From the NCBI GenBank assembly GCA_016714365.1, contig JADJNH010000005.1, positions 2,828,501 to 2,892,500 of the forward strand: DNA of 64,000 nt, in the 5' to 3' direction. Of the stretch, positions 9,631 to 17,736 are shown in pieces. Both the position numbers and the translations under genes were made by a program. This DNA comes from Candidatus Vicinibacter affinis (GTDB lineage: Bacteria > Bacteroidota > Bacteroidia > Chitinophagales > Saprospiraceae). Positions within the stretch are counted from its first letter, which is position 1. Each line of letters opens with the position of its first letter. A model generated the notes under the pieces. That model ran no database searches. It had not been told where the DNA came from and saw only the letters and a program-made list of their open reading frames with translations.

Positions 9631-10398
9631 ATGAAATCAAGTTTATTTATATTTTCTCCTGCCAGATTTTTAAATTTGTTAAAAAGAGAATGGAATTATA
9701 AAAAAAATACAATTCTTATTGTCTTTTTAAGTATTCTGGGTGGCCTTTCGGTACCAATGATATTGCAATTATTTTCTCAAAGCAATCATAAAAATTTATT
9801 CACTACTGAAACATTAATTGTCAATTTGGCAATTATGGGAGTAATATTTGCAAGCCTTTGCTTTTCTGAATTTATTCAAACCACTAGCAAACAAAATTAT
9901 CTCAGCGTTCCTGCATCAGCCTTAGAAAAACTACTTTCGAAATGGACGGTAATTTCTCTGTTGATTCCAATCCTATATATTGTATCTTATGTTGGTTATT
10001 CCAAAATAATTACATTTTTTACAAATCTATTTATCCAAGATAAGTTGGATTACACTAACATAGATTTAAAAGTTATTTGGCAATTTCTTTTAAATATTAT
10101 TTTAGTCCAAAGTGTTTACATACTCGGATCAGTTTGGATGCCAAAAGCATCAATACTTAAAACCACTTTTGGACTTTTTGTATTATTGATATTTTTAGCG
10201 CTATTCTCATTTCTATGTTTCAGAATCATCTATCATGAATATTTTACTGGAATGATAATGGCTGAAGATGGCCCAAATGTTAGTATAAATGGGGATATAT
10301 TTTTTGAATCCCAATTAGTAAGAAAGATAACCGGTGTAGTAACATTCATATTTTTTATGACTGTTAGTTTATTTAAATTAAGTGAAAAACAATTGTAA
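9631..10398 (+). CDS. ABC transporter permease-like membrane protein
   Basis: A 255-residue protein with about six hydrophobic spans (near residues 26-48, 62-82, 107-130, 148-168, 178-200 and 232-250) and no recognisable enzymatic motif. Its place between an ABC ATPase and a YtrA-type regulator indicates that it is the membrane partner of the ATPase. The stop codon is 1 nt before the preferred ATG of the regulator gene, so the two are translationally linked. Sequence alone does not tell whether it transports a substrate or only signals. Confidence 0.72.
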   Translation: MKSSLFIFSPARFLNLLKREWNYKKNTILIVFLSILGGLSVPMILQLFSQSNHKNLFTTETLIVNLAIMGVIFASLCFSEFIQTTSKQNYLSVPASALEKLLSKWTVISLLIPILYIVSYVGYSKIITFFTNLFIQDKLDYTNIDLKVIWQFLLNIILVQSVYILGSVWMPKASILKTTFGLFVLLIFLALFSFLCFRIIYHEYFTGMIMAEDGPNVSINGDIFFESQLVRKITGVVTFIFFMTVSLFKLSEKQL

Positions 10399-10399
10399 A

Positions 10400-10759
10400 A
10401 TGGATTTCCATAAACAACAACCCATCTATCTCCAAATAGCCGATGTGCTGTTAGAAGATATTCTCCAAAAGAAAATATCTGACGGAGAACGTGTCCCTTC
10501 AGTTAGAGAATTAGCTCTTTCTGTTCAAGTGAATCCAAATACGGTTCAACGCAGTTATCAATGGCTACAAGACGAAGATATAATTGTTCAAAAAAGAGGA
10601 ATTGGATTTTTCCTTTGTGACAAGGTTTATGAAAAAACATTGTCCATCAAAAGGGATGAATTAATCAAAGTAACCATACCAGAGACTATCAAACAAATGA
10701 AATTATTGGGAATTGGCATCAAAGAATTTGAATCAATTTATCAAAGCATTCATAATTAG
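10400..10759 (+). CDS. GntR family transcriptional regulator, YtrA subfamily
   Basis: A 119-residue protein from the ATG at 10400; a GTG 18 nt further upstream is in frame but overlaps the permease gene. Residues 5-70 form the winged helix-turn-helix (PIYLQIADVL, VPSVRELALSVQVNPNTVQRSYQWL), and only a short helical tail follows, which defines the YtrA subfamily. It probably binds the perfect inverted repeat at 8722-8747 just downstream of the operon's -7 box and represses its own operon; this is inference from layout and family. Confidence 0.88.
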   Translation: MDFHKQQPIYLQIADVLLEDILQKKISDGERVPSVRELALSVQVNPNTVQRSYQWLQDEDIIVQKRGIGFFLCDKVYEKTLSIKRDELIKVTIPETIKQMKLLGIGIKEFESIYQSIHN

Positions 10760-10806
10760 TCAACGTTACATCATTCATTTTTAAATTTATTACAGATTTC
10801 ACCAAT

Positions 10807-11550
10807 ATGAAAACCAGCAACAAATTACTTTCAACTGCATTATTTATTGTGTGTGCATCAATTCTGGGTCTGATCCAATACAGCAAATTTTATGAAAAAG
10901 TCCAAATCAAAATTCAATCAGGGAACAAAATTGTAAGAAACACCAAATTAGGATCTTTCACCAAATTAGACATCTCATCAAATTTTGACATTTCTATATA
11001 TAAGGGTCCTGATTCTATCCAGTTGGATGGAGATTCTTCGCTTATTGAAAGCTTATTATTGGAAATCAAGGACTCAACTTTAACTATAAGCTTGAAAGAA
11101 AATATCCAAAATTACAGTTCAGTAGGTTTGGTCATAAAGATTTATTGCAATACCTTAAATGACATTACTCTATTAGGGTCTGGAAATATAATAATGCAAG
11201 ATTCCTTCTACTGTGCCTCTTCTAAATTGCTTCTTACTGGGAGCGGAAGTATTGAAGGGCGATTTAATTCAGAAACTCTAGACGCATCCCTATTAGGCTC
11301 AGGTGAGATTAGCAACATCGGCAAATCAAATCAAATTTCAGCCACTCTATCTGGAAGCGGCGACATCGACCTAACTGAAACATTGGGACAGACCGGCAAA
11401 GCTAATTTATTGGGATCAGGAAATATTGATATAAATTGTTCAAACAGTCTTGATATCGATCTAACCGGAAATGGAGAGATTAACTATAAAGGTTCACCTA
11501 AGCTCAACATCAAAAAATTGGGGAATGGTGAAATTCATTCGAAAGAATAA
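10807..11550 (+). CDS. DUF2807 (head GIN domain) exported beta-helix-like protein
   Basis: A 247-residue protein with an N-terminal hydrophobic segment (residues 8-24), then a DUF2807-type region built from short repeats carrying LLGSGN, LTGSGS, LLGSGE, LSGSGD, LLGSGN, LTGNGE and LGNGE at about 15-18 residue spacing. Such repeats fold as a right-handed parallel beta structure. The family is common in Bacteroidota as putative envelope proteins of unknown role. It lies 47 nt after the GntR gene on the same strand and is followed by a terminator, so it is likely the last gene of the ABC/GntR operon and may be an envelope-stress effector (inference). Confidence 0.8.
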   Translation: MKTSNKLLSTALFIVCASILGLIQYSKFYEKVQIKIQSGNKIVRNTKLGSFTKLDISSNFDISIYKGPDSIQLDGDSSLIESLLLEIKDSTLTISLKENIQNYSSVGLVIKIYCNTLNDITLLGSGNIIMQDSFYCASSKLLLTGSGSIEGRFNSETLDASLLGSGEISNIGKSNQISATLSGSGDIDLTETLGQTGKANLLGSGNIDINCSNSLDIDLTGNGEINYKGSPKLNIKKLGNGEIHSKE

Positions 11551-11608
11551 AAATTTGGCCCACATTTATTTTACGCCAAGAGTAGAGGCAATTTTTTAAG
11601 ATAACATT

Positions 11609-11650
11609 AATCCTTTGTCTTTTAGAAGACAGAGGATTATTCTATTTTTG
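11609..11650 (+). terminator. Rho-independent terminator after the ABC/GntR/DUF2807 operon
   Basis: Arms at 11609-11621 and 11626-11638 pair over 13 bp (one U-G wobble) with a 4-nt loop, followed by a U-rich tract. The tract overlaps the -7 box of the next gene. Confidence 0.6.
11643..11650 (+). promoter_or_regulatory. -7 box of the acyl-CoA dehydrogenase gene
   Basis: TATTTTTG fits TAnnTTTG and lies 13 nt before the ATG at 11664, implying a very short leader. A TTTG at 11614-11617 is 25 bp away, longer than the usual spacing. Confidence 0.45.
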
Positions 11651-11663
11651 CAAAAACAAATAA

Positions 11664-12806
11664 ATGCCCATTCAACATACAGATCAAATTCACCTTATCA
11701 AACAGAGTGCTCGTGACTTTGCAGAACAATATATAAGACCTCACGTAATGGAATGGGATGAAACCCAGCATTTTCCAGTAGAGACTATGAAAAATCTTGG
11801 CAGACATGGATTTTTAGGTGTTTTAGTACCTGAGAAATATGGAGGTGTTGGGCTAGGATATCAAGCATATATCACTGTTATTGAAGAAATTACTAAAGTT
11901 TGCAGCTCTATTGGTTTGTCAGTTGCTGCCCACAATTCCCTGTGTACCGGTCACATCTTGGCTTTTGGCAACGAAGACCAAAAATCGAAATATCTCCCAA
12001 AACTGGCCACTGGTGAATGGATTGGTGCCTGGGGACTCACAGAGGCAAATACTGGTTCAGATGCCATCAGAATGCAATGTGTAGCTAAAAAGGATGGTGA
12101 TCATTGGATACTCGATGGGACGAAAAACTGGATCACTCATGGCATAAGTGGTGATGTTGCTGTAGTAATCGCTAGAACCGGTGAACTACTGGACAGTAAT
12201 GGGATGACTGCATTTATAGTTGAAAGAGGTACCCCTGGATTTAGTGGAGGCAAAAAAGAGAATAAACTAGGGATGAGAGCGTCCGAAACCGCCGAAATGA
12301 TTTTTGATCAATGCAAAATTCATGAATCACAGGTTTTGGGCAAAGTTGGAGATGGTTTTAAACAAGCCATGAAAGTGTTGGATGGGGGTAGAATATCCAT
12401 TGCAGCTCTTGCCTTGGGAATTGCAAAAGGTAGTTATGAAGCCGCAGTTCAATATTCTAAGGAAAGACAACAATTCGGTCAGCCTATTTCTCAATTCCAG
12501 GGCATTGGCTTCAAATTAGCAGATATGTCAGTTAAAATTGAAGCTGCAGAACTTTTAACACGGCAGGCAGGTAAAATGAAAGATGAGGGAAGACCAATGT
12601 CTAAAGAATCCGCCATGGCTAAGTATTATGCATCTGAGGTTTGTGTTCACGCTGCCACAGAAGCTATACAGATTTTTGGAGGATATGGATATACAAAGGA
12701 TTTTCCGGTCGAAAAATTCTTTAGGGATTCCAAGCTTTGTACAATTGGCGAAGGGACCTCCGAAATCCAAAAATTAGTCATCTCAAGGGCAATACTTAAA
12801 GAATAA
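11664..12806 (+). CDS. Acyl-CoA dehydrogenase (short/medium-chain type)
   Basis: A 380-residue flavoenzyme of standard length: N-terminal helical domain, middle beta domain with GAWGLTEANTGSDA and WITHG, and C-terminal helical domain ending in IFGGYGYTKDFPVEKFFRD and EGTSEIQ, whose Glu is the catalytic base in the butyryl/medium-chain group. It catalyses FAD-dependent alpha,beta-dehydrogenation of acyl-CoA in fatty-acid or branched-chain amino-acid breakdown, passing electrons to ETF. It sits between a terminator and an unrelated metal-uptake pair and is probably monocistronic. Chain-length preference cannot be assigned. Confidence 0.93.
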   Translation: MPIQHTDQIHLIKQSARDFAEQYIRPHVMEWDETQHFPVETMKNLGRHGFLGVLVPEKYGGVGLGYQAYITVIEEITKVCSSIGLSVAAHNSLCTGHILAFGNEDQKSKYLPKLATGEWIGAWGLTEANTGSDAIRMQCVAKKDGDHWILDGTKNWITHGISGDVAVVIARTGELLDSNGMTAFIVERGTPGFSGGKKENKLGMRASETAEMIFDQCKIHESQVLGKVGDGFKQAMKVLDGGRISIAALALGIAKGSYEAAVQYSKERQQFGQPISQFQGIGFKLADMSVKIEAAELLTRQAGKMKDEGRPMSKESAMAKYYASEVCVHAATEAIQIFGGYGYTKDFPVEKFFRDSKLCTIGEGTSEIQKLVISRAILKE

Positions 12807-12872
12807 TGCTTGTTTAAAGGATAACTCAAACATTCAAAATTATGTATTTCAAATCATGAATTCATTTTAAAA

Positions 12873-13313
12873 TTGTTAAGTAAAGAAAAAATAAAGCCTT
12901 TTGTAACCTATCTGATCATCAATTTGGTGATGGCTCAGATTGGCTTTAATGTTTTTAGCCTTTCCTGTTATTGCAAAAAAGAAATTAGTTTTTCTATTCT
13001 TCCAAAAAAAGATGAATGCCATCGTCCAGTTAAGTTACAAAAAGGATGCTGTTCAATTAAAAAATGTACAAATTCACTAAACAAAGTCAATCACCCCTGT
13101 GGAAAAAACAAAGCTGAATACAAAACAGCTCATATCCTGGCCGGTAACAAAATCCAGTTAGGCCATGACCAACTGGCTTTTATTGGTCAAATTATATTCT
13201 TACCTCCTTTAAATATTACTTCTTATCCAATTCTTTTCTGGCCTATTCCTCCTGATAAATATTTCCTTTCTGGAAACAAGAGGAGACTATTGATGTCTTC
13301 TTTGACTTGTTAG
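12873..13313 (+). CDS. Small exported Cys-rich protein, HYC_CC_PP-like
   Basis: A 146-residue protein starting with TTG (no usable ATG upstream). After a Lys-rich start and a hydrophobic export segment (residues 10-31) it has SCYCKK, GCCSIKKC and a later NHPCG, then LPPLN and PIPPDKY in the C-terminal half. This pattern resembles the HYC_CC_PP family of small Bacteroidota proteins encoded beside TonB-dependent receptors; I recall the family by pattern, not by a search. The clustered Cys and His suggest metal (perhaps copper) binding. The gene lies 88 nt upstream of, and in line with, a TonB-dependent receptor gene. Confidence 0.6.
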   Translation: MLSKEKIKPFVTYLIINLVMAQIGFNVFSLSCYCKKEISFSILPKKDECHRPVKLQKGCCSIKKCTNSLNKVNHPCGKNKAEYKTAHILAGNKIQLGHDQLAFIGQIIFLPPLNITSYPILFWPIPPDKYFLSGNKRRLLMSSLTC

Positions 13314-13401
13314 TATAAGTTATCTGATTTAAATTTTAATGTGCGTATTATTCTTTGTAATGAACGCTTGCATGATTTATTATTCATTTTAACTTTTACT
13401 C

Positions 13402-15636
13402 ATGTCTTTAAAATTAATATACATTATAATACTGTTTTTATCGGCCTTACAAGCGCATTCTCAAATATTGAGTGGATCTGTAAAGAACCAAAAAAATGAA
13501 GGTCTGGAAGGTGCCCTGATTTATTTTATAAATTCTGAAAATGGCACCCAATCTGATAATGAAGGAAAATTTGTTTTATTCCGGGATGTAAATCAGGATA
13601 CACTTTTAGTGAGTTATCTTGGATATGCTTCAGATACTATAATATTAGCTAAAGGTCAGTTGACTTTAAATTTAGTAATGGATGAAGGTGTTCAACTTAA
13701 AGAAATTACGATTAATGCAAACCGTCCTTCCCATAGTTTCTCACTTCTTAACCCTTTAAACGTAGAGACGCTAACTTCAAAAGAATTCAGAAAAGCTGCT
13801 TGTTGTAGCCTGGCAGAAAGTTTTCAGACAAGTAATGCAATCGATCTGTCTTACAACAATGCTGTAGTTAGCAATAGAGAAATTCAGTTTCTTGGACTTA
13901 GAGGAGCTTATACCCAACAATTAATAGAGAATCGTCCTGTATTTACCGGTATCCTGAATACCTTTGGATTTGACATGGTTCCCGGAACCTGGTTGAGTGA
14001 GGTAAATATTTTGAAAGGGGCAGGAAGTGCCATTTATGGTGCACAAAGCATTACAGGTGCCATTAATTCCAAATTAGTGGACCCAGAAACAGATGTCCCT
14101 TATTATCTGAATATTTATGGCGATTATCATGGTAGAATGGAAGGAAATCTTCACATTAATCGTAAATTCTCACCAAATGCACAATCAGGAATTTATTTGC
14201 ATGCTTCCAGACACAGTGGTTTTAGGGATCACAATAATGATGGGTTTTATGATGATGCAAGGGCTACTCGTTTGAATGCAATGATTAGAAATCACTATTC
14301 CAGCAAAAACTGGGAAGGTCAGTTAAATTTTCAGGCTCTAAGAGATAAGAGGAATGGTGGGCAAACTATCTTAGAAAATCCATATTTATCTTCACAAACC
14401 ATAGATCATTTTAACATTTCAAGTAAAATTGGTTACCTGGGTTTTAATAATCCAAATAAATCAATTGGCTCAATTTGGGACTTTTCATTTTCCACATTGG
14501 ATGGAAATTATGGAAAAAGATTTGGATTAAATGCAATCGAATATCACGCATTGGGGCAAATTATATTTTCCTGGACTTCAAACAACGACCATCACAAGTT
14601 TGATTATGGACCAGTTGCAAACCTTAATATAGCCACAGAAACTTTATCTGATCAGGGTACGACAAATAAGTTATCATACAAACAAATAACTGCAGGTGCA
14701 TTTATTGATTATCAATTTAAAGTTGGAAAGGTAGGAGAATGCGATCTAGACCGACTGGTTCTTACTTTGAGCCAAAGAATTGAACATATTCAACCTAAAA
14801 AAATGTTCTGGTCACCGAGGATAAGCGCTAGATTAAATCTTTCCGAAATCGTAACTTTAAGAGCCTCTGTTGGTCGTGGATATCGTTTCTTCAGACTTTA
14901 CTCCGATCAAATTAATTTGCTATCCAGCAACAAATCTTGGAATGTAATTAATACTCCTCCTTTTGAATCTTCCTGGAATTCAGGTGCGAATTTGGTAGCC
15001 AAACCAAATATTTTCAATAAAGAATTGGAAATAAATATTGATGCCTACCTTACATGGTTTGACCAGCAAGTAGTAATTGACCTGGAACAAAACCTCCCAG
15101 AAATGCCGGTAGCAAGCATTTTTTCATTAAATGGAAAATCCAGAACCGGAATGTTGGGCGCAACGATTTCTTACCCTGTTCTTGAGCAAGTCACAATAAA
15201 AATTGGGTCGAGATTTCAATCCAACAAGATGCAATTTTTCAAAGAATATAAAGATCAGATTTTTATTCCTAAGTGGCGGGGCATGACTTCAATTGATTGG
15301 GAATCTAATCAAAAAAAATGGCTCTGGAATTTCACAATTCAACTTGTAGGCCCCATGAGATTCCCGGACAAAACAAATTATCCTCATGAGTTAAAACACG
15401 ATCATGAGGGATGGACCAAGCCCTATTTACTTGCTCAAACACAATTGAATTATAAGTTTAAAGAAATAGATTTATATGTAGGTTGTGATAATCTTACAAA
15501 CTTTACTCAACACAATGCAATTATTGCTGCAGACACTCCACATAGCAACTACTTCAATGCAGTGGAAGTATATGCTCCCATAAATGGGATAAAGCCTTAT
15601 ATCGGTATAAAATGGGCTTTCTTAAATAACTTATAG
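13402..15636 (+). CDS. TonB-dependent outer membrane receptor with carboxypeptidase-regulatory-like N-domain (probable metal uptake)
   Basis: A 744-residue receptor: signal peptide (1-20), CarboxypepD_reg-like domain (about 22-100), plug domain (about 120-225, with QFLGLRGAYTQQLIENRP and AGSAIYGAQSITGAIN) and a beta-barrel to the C-terminus (IKPYIGIKWAFLNNL). A CC pair at the start of the plug (KAACCSLAESF) is typical, as I recall, of receptors found with copper-related genes in this phylum. The partner is the Cys-rich exported protein just upstream. Energy comes from TonB-ExbBD, which are not in this window. The ligand is not proven. Confidence 0.88.
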   Translation: MSLKLIYIIILFLSALQAHSQILSGSVKNQKNEGLEGALIYFINSENGTQSDNEGKFVLFRDVNQDTLLVSYLGYASDTIILAKGQLTLNLVMDEGVQLKEITINANRPSHSFSLLNPLNVETLTSKEFRKAACCSLAESFQTSNAIDLSYNNAVVSNREIQFLGLRGAYTQQLIENRPVFTGILNTFGFDMVPGTWLSEVNILKGAGSAIYGAQSITGAINSKLVDPETDVPYYLNIYGDYHGRMEGNLHINRKFSPNAQSGIYLHASRHSGFRDHNNDGFYDDARATRLNAMIRNHYSSKNWEGQLNFQALRDKRNGGQTILENPYLSSQTIDHFNISSKIGYLGFNNPNKSIGSIWDFSFSTLDGNYGKRFGLNAIEYHALGQIIFSWTSNNDHHKFDYGPVANLNIATETLSDQGTTNKLSYKQITAGAFIDYQFKVGKVGECDLDRLVLTLSQRIEHIQPKKMFWSPRISARLNLSEIVTLRASVGRGYRFFRLYSDQINLLSSNKSWNVINTPPFESSWNSGANLVAKPNIFNKELEINIDAYLTWFDQQVVIDLEQNLPEMPVASIFSLNGKSRTGMLGATISYPVLEQVTIKIGSRFQSNKMQFFKEYKDQIFIPKWRGMTSIDWESNQKKWLWNFTIQLVGPMRFPDKTNYPHELKHDHEGWTKPYLLAQTQLNYKFKEIDLYVGCDNLTNFTQHNAIIAADTPHSNYFNAVEVYAPINGIKPYIGIKWAFLNNL

Positions 15637-15646
15637 TTTGAAGTTC

Positions 15647-15687
15647 AAAAAAAAAGCCCGTTCCAAATTGGAACGGGCTTTTTTTTT
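15647..15687. terminator. Bidirectional rho-independent terminator between the TonB receptor gene and dnaK
   Basis: GCCCGTTCC (15656-15664) pairs with GGAACGGGC (15670-15678) across a 5-nt loop, flanked by nine A on the left and nine T on the right. It can therefore stop both convergent genes. Confidence 0.93.
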
Positions 15688-15700
15688 GAAAACAAATATT

Positions 15701-17599
15701 TTATCCTTTATTTACTTCTTCAAACTCTACGTCCGTAACTGGCTCGGTCGATCCTGAATTGTCTTGAGTTCCAGCTTCATTGTTTGGACTATCTGCCTGT
15801 GTTGCACTGTACATATCTTGAGATGCTGCCATCCAAGCTGCATTTAAAGCTTCCACACTTTTGGTTATTGCATCTAAATCCTGGGACTGATGCGCTGCTT
15901 TCAAATTAGCATGTGCCGTCTCAATGGCAGATTTTTTCTCTGCTGGAATTTTATCTCCAAATTCCTTTAACTGCTTATCAGTTTGAAAAATTAATGAGTC
16001 TGCTTCATTCAATTTATCTACTTTTTCTCTTGCTTGTTTATCGGCTTCCGAATTGGCCATGGCTTCATTTTTCATTCTTTCAATTTCTTCCTTTGAAAGC
16101 CCTGTAGAAGCCTCTATCCTAACATTTTGACGTTTTCCTGTTCCTTTGTCAAGTGCAGAAACATTCAGAATACCATTCGCATCTAAATCAAAAGAAACTT
16201 CTATCTGAGGTATACCCCTTGCAGAAGGCGGGATTCCATCCAAAATAAACCTTCCCACAGATCTGTTGTCCTTTGCCATTGGCCTCTCTCCTTGAAGTAT
16301 ATGAATTTCAACTGAAGGCTGATTATCTGCAGCTGTTGAGTAAACTTTTGCTTTTTTAGTAGGAATGGTGGAATTTGCTTCGATCACTACGTCATATACT
16401 CCACCCATAGTCTCAATTCCGAGAGATAATGGAGTTACATCGAGTAACAATACGTCTTTAACTTCACCTGTCAAAACCCCACCTTGAATTGCAGCACCAA
16501 TTGCTACTACCTCATCAGGGTTAACACCTTTGTTTGGCTTTTTTCCAAAAAAATCTTCTACAACTTGTTGAATTTTGGGAATTCTGGTGGATCCTCCAAC
16601 GAGTATTACCTCATCGATGTCATTTTTTGAAAGTCCAGCATCCTTCAATGCATCGGCACAAGGCTTTAAAGTTCTTTGTACTAATTCATCAGCAAGCTGT
16701 TCAAATTTAGCCCTAGATAACTTTAAGACTAAATGCTTTGGCACCCCATCGGTAGCTGTTATATACGGTAAGTTAATTTCAGTTTCGATGGAGGAAGAAA
16801 GCTCTACCTTAGCTTTTTCTGCGGCCTCCTTTAGACGCTGTAAAGCCATCGGATCCTTTCTCAGATCAATATTCTCCTGAGACTTAAACTGATCTGCCAT
16901 CCAATCAATTATCACATGGTCAAAGTCATCGCCTCCCAAATGTGTATCCCCGTTTGTAGATTTCACTTCAAAAACCCCATCTCCTAACTCTAAAATAGAT
17001 ACATCAAAGGTTCCTCCACCCAAATCATAGACCACAATGGTCATATCCTTGCTTTTCTTGTCAAGTCCATAGGCTAATGCTGCCGCTGTGGGTTCATTTA
17101 TGATCCTTTTAATATTTAAACCTGCAATTTCTCCTGCCTCCTTGGTTGCCTGACGTTGCGAGTCATTGAAATAGGCAGGAACTGTAACTACCGCTTCAGT
17201 AACTTCATGCCCAAGAAAATCCTCTGCAACTTTCTTCATTTTCTGAAGTATGATCGCGGATATTTCCTGAGGCGAGTACATCCTGCCATCGATGTCAACG
17301 CGACAAGTATTGTTATCTCCTTTGGCCACTTTATAAGCCATTCTAGTAATTTCCTTAGTAGATTCATCAAATCTCCTACCCATAAATCGTTTTATGGAGG
17401 CTACTGTCTTTTTAGGATTTGTAATAGCTTGCCTCTTAGCAGGATCTCCTACTTTCCGCTCACCATTATCTAAAAATGCAACTATTGAAGGGGTTGTTCT
17501 TCTGCCCTCTTCATTGGCAATTACTACGGGCTCATTGCCCTCCATTACAGATACACAAGAATTTGTTGTTCCTAAGTCTATTCCAATTATTTTTCCCAT
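15701..17599 (-). CDS. dnaK: Molecular chaperone DnaK (Hsp70)
   Basis: A full-length 632-residue Hsp70. The ATPase domain (1-380) carries GIDLGTTNSCV, the DLGGGTFDVSILE phosphate loop and ILVGGSTRIP; the substrate-binding domain contains DVTPLSLGIETMGG; the tail ends in the acidic VEFEEVNKG. It holds unfolded proteins in an ATP cycle with DnaJ and GrpE, neither of which is adjacent. It is transcribed alone between a terminator and a 137-bp leader region with a phased array of TGTCA/TGACA motifs (17661-17729) that may control it. ATG start at 17599. Confidence 0.98.
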   Translation of the reverse strand: MGKIIGIDLGTTNSCVSVMEGNEPVVIANEEGRRTTPSIVAFLDNGERKVGDPAKRQAITNPKKTVASIKRFMGRRFDESTKEITRMAYKVAKGDNNTCRVDIDGRMYSPQEISAIILQKMKKVAEDFLGHEVTEAVVTVPAYFNDSQRQATKEAGEIAGLNIKRIINEPTAAALAYGLDKKSKDMTIVVYDLGGGTFDVSILELGDGVFEVKSTNGDTHLGGDDFDHVIIDWMADQFKSQENIDLRKDPMALQRLKEAAEKAKVELSSSIETEINLPYITATDGVPKHLVLKLSRAKFEQLADELVQRTLKPCADALKDAGLSKNDIDEVILVGGSTRIPKIQQVVEDFFGKKPNKGVNPDEVVAIGAAIQGGVLTGEVKDVLLLDVTPLSLGIETMGGVYDVVIEANSTIPTKKAKVYSTAADNQPSVEIHILQGERPMAKDNRSVGRFILDGIPPSARGIPQIEVSFDLDANGILNVSALDKGTGKRQNVRIEASTGLSKEEIERMKNEAMANSEADKQAREKVDKLNEADSLIFQTDKQLKEFGDKIPAEKKSAIETAHANLKAAHQSQDLDAITKSVEALNAAWMAASQDMYSATQADSPNNEAGTQDNSGSTEPVTDVEFEEVNKG

Positions 17600-17660
17600 T
17601 GTTAAGTGATTTATACCAAATCTTTATCAATTGATGTGCCAAGGGAAAAAAAAGAAAATA

Positions 17661-17729
17661 TGTCAGAAATTTTGACAAAAATCGGTCAAAATATGACAGA
17701 AAATTGACAATAGATATGTCAAAAAGTCA
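17661..17729. promoter_or_regulatory. Phased TGTCA/TGACA motif array upstream of dnaK
   Basis: TGTCA 17661, TGACA 17673, GGTCA 17684, TGACA 17694, TGACA 17705, TGTCA 17717 and AGTCA 17725. The first six starts are 12, 11, 10, 11 and 12 bp apart, about one helical turn. Pairs such as 17661-17677 and 17705-17721 are inverted repeats with 7-bp spacers. The array lies 62-130 nt upstream of the dnaK ATG. It looks like a binding site for a stress regulator; the regulator is unknown. Confidence 0.55.
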
Positions 17730-17736
17730 TTGTAAT

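Noticed and set aside
16575..16880. Plus-strand open frame opposite dnaK
   Set aside because: Mirror frame of a highly conserved gene, a common artefact; no promoter or family signal.
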